From Bryobacterales bacterium (GTDB lineage Bacteria > Acidobacteriota > Terriglobia > Bryobacterales > Bryobacteraceae), in contig PMUP01000074.1 in NCBI GenBank assembly GCA_003166865.1, positions 21,746-85,745 on the forward strand: DNA of 64,000 nucleotides, in the 5' to 3' direction. Below, piece by piece: positions 16,562-23,396 of the stretch. Numbering within the stretch: position 1 is the stretch's first letter; each line of letters begins with the position of its first letter. The position numbers were made by a program, and so were the translations under genes. Under the pieces are notes generated by a model, which searched no databases, had not been told where the DNA came from, and was given only the letters and a program-made list of their open reading frames with translations.

Positions 16562-17578
16562 ATGCCGACGGGTACACAACGTGGATACGATCCCGCCAAC
16601 TACTACGTTTGGCGTACGCCGGGCGGCTTTTCCGTCCACCTGGGCTTGCACGTGGTCCGGGAACTGGCGGTTCAAACCGCGGCGTCCGCGGAAACTTGCG
16701 GAATTTTGCTGGGGCGCTCTATCACGGCCCCGTCCCCCGCCACGATGGCCGACGATTTTGTGGTGATTCCACCGTCGGAAGACTTCGAGAGCGCTCGCCG
16801 GTCTGTGGAAAACGACGGACGCCAGCTGCGCGCCATCGGCTTTTTCCGCTCGCAGCGTGAAGGCGCGTTGAGTCTGGGCCCGCGCGAGCTGCTAACCTTT
16901 GAGCGCTGGTTTTACGAAAACGGAAGCGTCGCGTTGCTGATTCGAGCCCCAAGGCGTGGCGATAGCGAAGCCGCCCTGTTCTATTGGGAAGGCGGCCAGC
17001 CCCACCCGCACGAATTCGGCTTTGGGTTTCCGTTTGATGCAGCGAAATTGGCGGGAGGGCACCCAGGTTGGCGCTTTCCAGATCCGATCGAGCCGAAGCA
17101 AAAGGCCCCCCCGCAATCGGCCTTCCGTCGAACTCCGGAAGCGCCCGTGGTTGCTCCGAGGGAGGGCATTCGATGGTCCAGACTGTGGCCGACCACGGCG
17201 CTCACAGCGGTGGCAGTCCTTGCGGCGCAGGTTACCTGGAATTCCAGTGGAACAAAATCGGCGGGCGCGGCTCCAGCCTCCGAGACGTCGTCGGAGTCCG
17301 CTTACCAAATGCCGTTAGGCTTGAAAGTGACTTCGCAGCCGGGCCAGTTGGGGATTCGCTGGAATGGGGCCGCGCCAACCGTTGCCGCCGCTATCAGAGG
17401 CGCGCTGGACATCTCGGAAGCCAACGTGACGCAAGCCATTGCGCTCGACATGCGGGGGCTTCAGGAGGGATACTTCGCTTACACGCCCAAGACGAGTAAC
17501 GTCAGCATCCAATTCGAAGTGACGGCCGCGGATGGCTCCGCGATCGCGGAATCGATTCGGGCCGTGGCGACTCCTTAA
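16562..17578 (+). CDS. degenerate JAB/MPN-fold membrane protein
   Basis: From ATG 16562 the protein is 338 residues. Residues about 22-150 look like a JAB/MPN domain: AETCGILLG at 43-51 matches the usual E-x-x-G-x-L-x-G strand, and IGFFRSQREG at 92-101 matches the strand that normally carries HxH, followed by LSLGPREL. Here the HxH is replaced by R96 and Q98, so the zinc site is lost. A membrane segment at about 207-226 (LWPTTALTAVAVLAAQVTW) precedes an Ig-like periplasmic end. It probably binds rather than cuts its partner. The fold call is by pattern only. Confidence 0.55.
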   Translation: MPTGTQRGYDPANYYVWRTPGGFSVHLGLHVVRELAVQTAASAETCGILLGRSITAPSPATMADDFVVIPPSEDFESARRSVENDGRQLRAIGFFRSQREGALSLGPRELLTFERWFYENGSVALLIRAPRRGDSEAALFYWEGGQPHPHEFGFGFPFDAAKLAGGHPGWRFPDPIEPKQKAPPQSAFRRTPEAPVVAPREGIRWSRLWPTTALTAVAVLAAQVTWNSSGTKSAGAAPASETSSESAYQMPLGLKVTSQPGQLGIRWNGAAPTVAAAIRGALDISEANVTQAIALDMRGLQEGYFAYTPKTSNVSIQFEVTAADGSAIAESIRAVATP

Positions 17579-17610
17579 AAGCCCGCACGTCCTGAAGGCG
17601 AGAGCGCGTC

Positions 17611-17790
17611 ATGCTGACCAAAGAAGACCGGGCGGAAATAAAGCGGCTCATTGAGGAACAAGCTCAGGCCATCGATCTATCGGGTCTCTTAGACGACGTC
17701 GAGCCTGCCTTAAGCAGGGAAAACCTAGTGGACGCTACTGCTCGATCAATCGAGGTACTCGGCACTCGGAAAAGGCTCTACACTGGCTGA
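17611..17790 (+). CDS. 59-residue small protein
   Basis: An ATG at 17611 opens a 59-codon frame ending at TGA 17788-17790. The product is charged and helical (EDRAEIKRLIEEQAQAIDLS) with a hydrophobic LSGLLDDVE turn, and it has good codon use for this genome. It starts 32 bases after the JAB-like gene, so it may be its last operon member. A GAAGGCGAG run about 15 nt upstream is a weak ribosome site. Function unknown. Confidence 0.4.
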   Translation: MLTKEDRAEIKRLIEEQAQAIDLSGLLDDVEPALSRENLVDATARSIEVLGTRKRLYTG

Positions 17791-17815
17791 AAACGCCTGT
17801 CCGATCGCTCGGTGA

Positions 17816-18151
17816 TCAGGCGCCGCTATCGCTTCTCGGCAGCCCCGATGGCATCGTCCGGGTTGAGGACGCCCTCGGGCGAATTGAGCACGGCGTCTGG
17901 TAAGTGGTCGTCTTTCGCCTCGTCAGCAGTCGGCCCCAGGCCTTGGTTTGCCCGCCCTTAAACTGGATGCCCTGACTGGCTTCGTACCTCTCCACGCCGT
18001 CCAGCTTTTCCAGAAAATCAAAATGCCAAAACGTCCGGCGGAACTCGCCGCGCTCTCGTCGAGCGCGAGCTTCCAGCAGGTGTTTCGGACGAAGAAAACT
18101 TCCGACCTGGTCGGCGCGGAAGGGGCCCGCAACCCTCAGCTCCGCTATCAT
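17816..18151 (-). pseudogene. remnant of MetE-like (cobalamin-independent methionine synthase family) gene
   Basis: From ATG 18151 the reading begins ELRVAGPFRADQVGSFLRP and continues to LLEARARRERGE, the typical N-terminus of the MetE/UROD-like methyltransferases of the YxjG/YxjH group. It then jumps directly to FRRTFWHFDFLEKLDGVERY, which in the family comes after about 30 more residues ending in DGE. So an in-frame segment between two GE codon pairs has been deleted. After about residue 80 (GGQTKAW) family likeness ends, and the frame closes at 17816. The zinc-binding half is absent, so it cannot be functional. It sits 9 bases after the permease. Confidence 0.65.
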
Positions 18152-18159
18152 TTCTGAAG

Positions 18160-20778
18160 CTATTCGTTCCGCAGTGCCCGCAGCGGATCCAGTCCCGCGG
18201 CGCGCCGTGCCGGTACATAGCTTGCAATCGCGCTGACCATCAACAACGCCAGCGGAACAAGAACGTACACCGCGGGGGACGATACGCCGAGTCCGGGAAA
18301 GCCCGCGGCGAGCATTGGCGCCGTCACCGCGCTGAGCACTCCGCCGGCCGCGATGCCAACGCCGGCCAGGATCAGCCCGCGGCGCTCCACCAGCCACACG
18401 ACGTCGCGATGACTCGCGCCGACGGCGACGCGGATGCCGAACTCCTTCACGCGGCGGCTCACCGTGTAGGCCACCAGCCCATACAGCCCGGTGGTGGCGA
18501 GCGCCAGACCGATGAATCCCATGGTCCCCACCATTTGGAAAAAGTTCAGCCACGTATCCGTCACGCGGCTTTCGTAGAGCGTCGCTACGGTCCGCAGGTT
18601 GAATACCGGCACGTTGCCGTCGATCGATCGAACCGCGTCGCGCAAGGGCTTTGCGAGCGCACCCGCATCGCCCACCGATTGCACCACTAACGTCATCCCC
18701 GGGCGCGGGTTCTGCTGGTAGGGCACATACACGTACGGGGCGGGCGCCTCGTTCACAGCTAGATAGTGCCCGGTCTTCGCCACTCCCACCACCTCGGCGG
18801 CGGGGCCGTCTGCGCTGCCCAGCCGGATCCGCTTTCCGATCGGGTCTTGGCCAGGCCAATAGGTCTTCGCAAACTGCTGGTTCACAATCGCCACCGGGCG
18901 CGATCCGGCGCGGTCGTCGTCCGTGAACGCGCGCCCACGTTTGATCTCGACATTCAGGGTGCTGAAGTAAGCGGCGGCCACGGCGGCGCCGAACTCGATC
19001 GCTTTTTCGCGGCCTTTCGGGAACTGATACCCCTCGGGCACGACGGTGATCGCGGTCTGAGAGGGAGACAGCGGCAGCGCCTCGGTCATCGCCACCCCCG
19101 CCACGCCGGGCATCGCGCGAACGCGATCCACCAGCCGGCGGTAGAAGGCCTTGGTCTGTGCGGGCGAGTAGTGCAGTGCGGCGGGCGCGGTATCCAGGCT
19201 GATCAGGTGGTCCGTGCGAAATTCGGGCGGCATCACCAGCATGTTCCGGAAACCCGCGAGAAACATGCCGGCTGCGATCAGCACCACCATCGCGAGCGCA
19301 ATCTGGCCGGCCACCAGAACATCGCGGCCGAATGTGCGCCCCTTGCCGGACGCACCGTCCCCACCCGTCTTTAGTGCGCTCACGAAGTCCGTCCGCGCGG
19401 CCTGCCAGGCCGGAGCCAGGCCGAAGAAGATGCAACTCCCGAGCGCCGCGAGGAGACTGAATTCGACCACACGCCAATCCAGTTGTACGCCCAGCACATT
19501 CGGCGGATCGCTGGGAACGCTTTGCATGTTGAGCAACAGAATTCCGCCATATGCGACGAACAACCCCGCCACGCCACCGGCCATCGCCACCATCAGACTC
19601 TCGGTCATCAGTTGGCGCACCACGCGGCTCCGCGCCGCTCCGATGGACAGCCGGATTGCGATCTCGCGGCTGCGGGTGCGCGCCCGGGCCAGCAACAGAT
19701 TCGCGACGTTCGAGCACGCAATGATCAGGATCAGCGCCACCAGCCCTATCAGCATCTTGACCAGCGCCAGCAGTTGTGGAGTCTCCCGGATGCGCCTCTC
19801 GAGTTCCGTGCGGACCGCCATGTGCCGGTTGCGATTCGTCTTTACATACTCGCGCTCGAGGGCCGCCCCGATGGTGGCAAGTTCAGCCTGCGCCGATTCC
19901 CGTGAAGTACCCGCGCTCAATCGACCCTTGACTACCAGATCGTGGCGTCCGCGGTCCTCCAGCGGATCTGCCGGCCTGGCGCCCAGGCGCTGGGTCATCC
20001 CCAGGGGAACGAAGATGCTGGGGCGAACGAAACGGTCCAGCCCGATGAAGGACTCAGGCGTCACGCCGATAATCGTGAAAACGATGCCGTTGAGGCGCAG
20101 GTGGCTGCCGACTACGGAATCGTCGCTTGCGTAATTCTCCTGCCAGAAGTCGTAGCTGACCATCGCGACAGGCTGAGCGGACGCAGTCGCTTCGTCAGGC
20201 GCAAACGCGCGGCCGGCTGAAGGCGTCACGCCCATCACCGAAAAGAAGTTGTCGCTCACCAGGTCCACAAAGCGAATCTGTGCCGGCGCCGCAGGATTGG
20301 CGGCCGCTGCCAGGCTGCTGAGGCGATACGCGGCCAGGCCGCTGAAGGAGCGGCTCTTATCGCGGAGATCGCGGTAATCGGGAAACGACATGCCTTCCAA
20401 AGGATTGTCGGGTGTGGTGCTACTGACGTCCAACAGCGCCGCTGGACTCTTTACCGGAAGAGGCCGCAGGAGCAGCGCGTCGGCGAAGCTGAAGATCGCG
20501 CTGTTCGCGCCGATGGCGAGAGCCAGTGAAAGCACCGCGACCGCGACAAATGCGGGCTGCCCGCCAAGCGCTCGGAGTGAATAGCGGAGGTCCGCGAAAA
20601 TGCTCTCGAGCCACGTCCAGCCCCAGGTCGCGCGAACGTCCTCCATCGCCAGCGTGAGGTTGCCGAGTTCCTGGCTGCCCGCGATCGCGGTGAGCGATCC
20701 CAACTCCTCGCGCATCTCGCGCTCTTCCCGGCGGCGCCACGCCGGCCACAGATACTCGAGTCGATTCCAGAGCATCAT
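18160..20778 (-). CDS. ADOP-type ABC transporter permease (MacB/FtsX family)
   Basis: An 872-residue protein with the layout of acidobacterial duplicated orphan permeases. It has a short N-terminal soluble part, a membrane segment at about 78-100 (FVAVAVLSLALAIGANSAI), a large MacB-type periplasmic domain, three FtsX segments at about 325-440 with the NVANLLLARARTRSREIAIR signature, then a duplicate: another segment, a second periplasmic domain and three C-terminal segments with RVKEFGIRVAVGA. No ATPase is encoded nearby. It overlaps the PadR gene by 4 bases (ATGATG). Such pairs are thought to export or sense small molecules; the substrate is unknown. Confidence 0.92.
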   Translation of the reverse strand: MMLWNRLEYLWPAWRRREEREMREELGSLTAIAGSQELGNLTLAMEDVRATWGWTWLESIFADLRYSLRALGGQPAFVAVAVLSLALAIGANSAIFSFADALLLRPLPVKSPAALLDVSSTTPDNPLEGMSFPDYRDLRDKSRSFSGLAAYRLSSLAAAANPAAPAQIRFVDLVSDNFFSVMGVTPSAGRAFAPDEATASAQPVAMVSYDFWQENYASDDSVVGSHLRLNGIVFTIIGVTPESFIGLDRFVRPSIFVPLGMTQRLGARPADPLEDRGRHDLVVKGRLSAGTSRESAQAELATIGAALEREYVKTNRNRHMAVRTELERRIRETPQLLALVKMLIGLVALILIIACSNVANLLLARARTRSREIAIRLSIGAARSRVVRQLMTESLMVAMAGGVAGLFVAYGGILLLNMQSVPSDPPNVLGVQLDWRVVEFSLLAALGSCIFFGLAPAWQAARTDFVSALKTGGDGASGKGRTFGRDVLVAGQIALAMVVLIAAGMFLAGFRNMLVMPPEFRTDHLISLDTAPAALHYSPAQTKAFYRRLVDRVRAMPGVAGVAMTEALPLSPSQTAITVVPEGYQFPKGREKAIEFGAAVAAAYFSTLNVEIKRGRAFTDDDRAGSRPVAIVNQQFAKTYWPGQDPIGKRIRLGSADGPAAEVVGVAKTGHYLAVNEAPAPYVYVPYQQNPRPGMTLVVQSVGDAGALAKPLRDAVRSIDGNVPVFNLRTVATLYESRVTDTWLNFFQMVGTMGFIGLALATTGLYGLVAYTVSRRVKEFGIRVAVGASHRDVVWLVERRGLILAGVGIAAGGVLSAVTAPMLAAGFPGLGVSSPAVYVLVPLALLMVSAIASYVPARRAAGLDPLRALRNE

Positions 20779-21107
20779 CCTTTCACCTCCGGCGACGTCC
20801 CCATAATCCGCCCCACCGCGCTCACGAAGTCAGCCCACTTCGAATGTTCCCGTACCAAGTGCTTCCGCCCCGCGGCGGTGAGTTTGTAAAACTTGGCGCG
20901 GCGATTGTGCTCGGACGTCTCCCACCCGGACGCGATCCAGCCTTTCGCTTCTAGCCGCTTCAACGCCGGATAGAGCGAGCCGAACTCAATGTCGAGGGCC
21001 TCGTTGGAGGTGCTGCGAATGTTCTTAGCGATTCCGTAGCCGTGCAGCGAGCCGGCCAGCAGCGTCCGGAGTACCAGCATGTCCAGCGTTCCTTGCAGGA
21101 GATCCAT
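20775..21107 (-). CDS. PadR-family transcriptional regulator
   Basis: A 110-residue winged-helix protein. GTLDMLVLRTLLAGSLHGYG is the classic PadR opening, followed by FGSLYPALKRLEAKGWIAS (recognition helix and wing) and RAKFYKLTAAGRKHL. Only a short C-terminal helix follows, as in the small PadR subgroup paired with ADOP permeases. Its ATG lacks a ribosome site and lies just behind a TATAG-rich control region, so a leaderless or near-leaderless message is possible. It very likely represses this operon and is released by a ligand of the permease. Confidence 0.92.
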   Translation of the reverse strand: MDLLQGTLDMLVLRTLLAGSLHGYGIAKNIRSTSNEALDIEFGSLYPALKRLEAKGWIASGWETSEHNRRAKFYKLTAAGRKHLVREHSKWADFVSAVGRIMGTSPEVKG

Positions 21108-21138
21108 ATAGAGATAGACTATATGAAGAGACTCTATA
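21107..21138. promoter_or_regulatory. tandem TATAG/CTATA operator of the PadR operon
   Basis: TATAGAG (21107-21113) and CTCTATA (21132-21138) form a 7-bp inverted repeat with an 18-base spacer, and a second small palindrome ATAG-A-CTAT (21114-21122) lies between them. On the minus strand the same bases supply a TATAGT -10 box close to the PadR ATG. AT-rich dyads like this are typical PadR targets, so self-repression is likely. Confidence 0.5.
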
Positions 21139-21219
21139 CGTCAACTGCGCACCAGGCGGTATCGCCAACCTGTGGGAGATTGGTGATATCACGGCGCTAC
21201 TCGGGCCGACAGAACTGTG

Positions 21220-21954
21220 ATGCGCATCGCAATCGTATCCGATATCCACGGCAACTTGACCGCGTTCGAAGCCGTCCTGGCGGATCTGCGGCAAACTTCT
21301 CCTGATTTGATCCTGCACGGCGGCGATCTGCCTCACGGCGGAGCGAGTCCGGCGGAGATCGTAGATCGCATTCGCGATCTCGGCTGGCAAGGCGTGGTTG
21401 GCAATACCGATGAAATGCTTTTCAGGCCCGAGTCGCTAACTGAGTTTGCGAGTCAATTGCCCAACCTGCAAACCCTCTTCGCCGTGATCCAGGAGATGGC
21501 GGTGGCCACCTGTGAAGCGTTGGGAGAAGAGCGCCTCGCTTGGCTGAGCGGCCTGCCGCGCGTGCAGATTCACGGCCCGATGGCGCTCGTGCATGCCAGT
21601 CCCGAGAGTCTTTGGCGCGCGCCCGCTCCGGAAGCCGGCGATGCCGAGTTGGAGTCGGTTTACTCGCCGCTCGGCCAGCCGATTGCCGTCTATGCGCACA
21701 TCCATCGGTCATATGTTCGGAGTGTTTCAGGCCCGAACCGTTCAGAAATTATCGTCGCCAACACCGGCAGCGTCAGTCTCTCTTACGACGGCGATCGCCG
21801 AGCTGCGTATCTCTTGCTGGATGACTTCAAGCCTGCCATCCGGCGCGTGGAGTATGACGTGGACCGGGAGCTGAAGGCTCTCGCCGGTTGCGGGCTCCCG
21901 CATACCGATTGGATTGCGAAAAGCCTCGAAAGCGCCAGCCCCCAAATGCCGTAG
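21220..21954 (+). CDS. metallophosphoesterase (calcineurin-like, YfcE type)
   Basis: A 244-residue soluble phosphoesterase. The metal motifs are present: SDIHGN near the start, HGGD at about 33-36, GNTDE (the GNxD/H block) at about 62-66, HASP at about 125, and YAHIHRSYV at about 165, where family members usually have GHTH. The GH to AH change in the last block is mild because the histidines remain. Start is ATG 21220; a GTG one codon earlier is possible. It is divergent from PadR. The substrate cannot be told. Confidence 0.85.
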   Translation: MRIAIVSDIHGNLTAFEAVLADLRQTSPDLILHGGDLPHGGASPAEIVDRIRDLGWQGVVGNTDEMLFRPESLTEFASQLPNLQTLFAVIQEMAVATCEALGEERLAWLSGLPRVQIHGPMALVHASPESLWRAPAPEAGDAELESVYSPLGQPIAVYAHIHRSYVRSVSGPNRSEIIVANTGSVSLSYDGDRRAAYLLLDDFKPAIRRVEYDVDRELKALAGCGLPHTDWIAKSLESASPQMP

Positions 21955-21957
21955 CCC

Positions 21958-22341
21958 TTAGCCGCCGCCCAGCACGTGCTTCACCTTCTCCAACAGCTCG
22001 GCGCCCGTGAACGGCTTGGGAAAAATTTCAACTCTCTCCAGCACCGCCCGGTTTTGCAAACGATCGTCGGCCAGCAGCCCGGCCACCATCAGAATGCGCA
22101 TGCCCGGACAGCGCCCCTGCAGATATTTCGCCGCGTCGTGCCCGGTGATGGTCTCCACGTACGGCGAGATCATCAACAGGTCCGCCTTGCATTCCTGCAA
22201 GCGATCCACTGCCGTGCCCAAGTCGCCGGTCGCCATCACCACATATCCGGCGCGCTCCAGCACCTCTCTCATTACCTGGCGGGCCAGTGGCTCCGAGCTC
22301 AGAAGCAGAATGGTGGTTTCCATGGGCGGTTTTTGTGGCAT
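21958..22341 (-). CDS. stand-alone receiver domain lacking phosphorylation Asp
   Basis: A 127-residue CheY-like protein with the full alternating pattern: TTILLLSSEPLARQVMREVL, ADLLMISPYVETITG, MRILMVAG and VEIFPKPFTGAELL. The acidic pocket that is normally DDE reads SSE, and the strand that should end in the phosphorylated Asp reads LLMISP, with Ser in its place. The KPF lysine remains. It therefore should not take phosphate in the usual way and may be a constitutive protein-binding module. It ends 3 bases after the phosphoesterase, tail to tail. Start could also be ATG 22323. Confidence 0.8.
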   Translation of the reverse strand: MPQKPPMETTILLLSSEPLARQVMREVLERAGYVVMATGDLGTAVDRLQECKADLLMISPYVETITGHDAAKYLQGRCPGMRILMVAGLLADDRLQNRAVLERVEIFPKPFTGAELLEKVKHVLGGG

Positions 22342-22418
22342 GTCTATTACGAATCATACGCCTCTCCTGCCTAGGTGTTTCTGCTCAGATCGGCGGGATT
22401 TCGAAGGCACGACGATTA

Positions 22419-22895
22419 CTACGAGCCGCGCTTCCCTGGCCGGCCCGTGCTGAAAATTCTCGGATCGAAGAAAAATGGGGCAACCTCGATCATCCTCACT
22501 TCCGAGAACCTGCCATGCAGCGGATTGAGGATCAGGTTCCGCTCGCGGGGGATCACCAGCGGCGGTACCCCAAGAGCAATCGAGGCTCGCGACTCCAGCC
22601 AGTCGGCGCCAAGGTGTCGAGTCTGGACCTCGGCGAAAGGCCAGTTTCCGGGAAGGAGACCTCCCAGGATTTCTTCGATCGTCATCACGGAGTCGTTAGG
22701 CACGTCGATCGTCAAAAGCACGCTATCGACTGGGCGCTCCACCGTATGCACGGCGTACTCGAGCGACGCCAGTGCAATCGAAGTCGAAGCATAAATGACC
22801 GGATGTCCGGAGCGATGCCACCGGCCGGAATTCTTCAGACCTCCAGAGCCGGACAAATCCGCATAGGGTTGCCTAGCGATCCGCCAGCAAAGCAT
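22419..22895 (-). CDS. RES-domain toxin (NAD+ phosphorylase type)
   Basis: A 158-residue full-length RES protein. Family hallmarks are visible in order: CWRIARQPYADLSG, NSGRWHRSGHPVIYAST, ALASLEYAVHTV, LPGNWPFAE, SRASIALGVPPLVIPRERN and LNPLHGRFSEV with FFFDPRIF at the end. The Arg, Tyr and Glu expected to line the NAD+ pocket are present, so it should be active. RES toxins of RES-Xre modules degrade NAD+ and stop growth. It follows the antitoxin gene by 10 bases on the same strand, the standard order. Confidence 0.88.
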   Translation of the reverse strand: MLCWRIARQPYADLSGSGGLKNSGRWHRSGHPVIYASTSIALASLEYAVHTVERPVDSVLLTIDVPNDSVMTIEEILGGLLPGNWPFAEVQTRHLGADWLESRASIALGVPPLVIPRERNLILNPLHGRFSEVRMIEVAPFFFDPRIFSTGRPGKRGS

Positions 22896-22905
22896 CAGGG
22901 CGCTG

Positions 22906-23163
22906 CTAGGCGATCATTCCGTGGTCGATGCAGTCCAGTATCCGTTCAACTTCGGCATCGTTACCGTCGTCTTCAATCACGTGAAGGGGAGTCCGGTTGC
23001 TCAGAGCTCCACATTCGCTTGATAACCAACGTCGAGCGGTCTGTAAAGAGCCAAAAGTTTCGACAGCGCGAAGCAGATATACTCGTTTGGATGGTCGCGC
23101 CCTGGCTGCAGGAGCCCGCGTGCTACCCTTCGACCGCTCCGCCACGTTCGTGTTAGTCGGCAT
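22906..23163 (-). CDS. short Xre/MbcA/ParS-type antitoxin without HTH half
   Basis: From ATG 23163 the product is 85 residues: a basic, Ala/Arg-rich first 28 and then AVETFGSLQTARRWLSSECG, SNRTPLHVIEDDGNDAEV and ILDCIDHGMIA. This is the toxin-binding DUF2384 domain, including the PLxxl turn and C-terminal helix that plugs the RES active site. Most partners carry an N-terminal HTH of about 60 residues; here the frame upstream (to 23334) has no HTH sequence. DNA binding must come from another protein, from the basic tail, or be lost. Confidence 0.8.
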   Translation of the reverse strand: MPTNTNVAERSKGSTRAPAARARPSKRVYLLRAVETFGSLQTARRWLSSECGALSNRTPLHVIEDDGNDAEVERILDCIDHGMIA

Positions 23164-23291
23164 CCGTCGGGATTCTTTCTCAAACGCACGAGCCGGCGTC
23201 CCGGGGGCACTGTTTCGATCATGCTCTCTGGCCACGACTTCATTATCATACGTTCGGTTGCGTTTTGGGCGACTCGGACTACAGTACCCTC

Positions 23292-23338
23292 TTGCATGCA
23301 ACTCGGCCCTGTGTGTACCTCTACCCCCTTGCATGCAA
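23292..23338. promoter_or_regulatory. two identical TTGCATGCAA palindromes
   Basis: TTGCATGCAA occurs at 23292-23301 and 23329-23338, centres 37 bp apart, in the 230-base space between the leftward toxin-antitoxin pair and the rightward cytochrome gene. Each is a perfect 10-bp palindrome. A further TGTCA/TGACA dyad with 7-base spacer lies at 23349-23365. Paired operators for cooperative dimers fit best; which of the two operons they control is open. Confidence 0.6.
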
Positions 23339-23396
23339 CGCGTTTTTTTGTCATTATTGGTGACATACCGCTACAGAGGCGGTCGGAGGGGTTCAA

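Noticed and set aside
17816..19717. 633-codon open frame on the minus strand
   Set aside because: Most of it is an Arg/Gly-rich out-of-frame shadow of the ADOP permease. Only the last 112 codons, from 18151, have family-like sequence, and these are called as a pseudogene.
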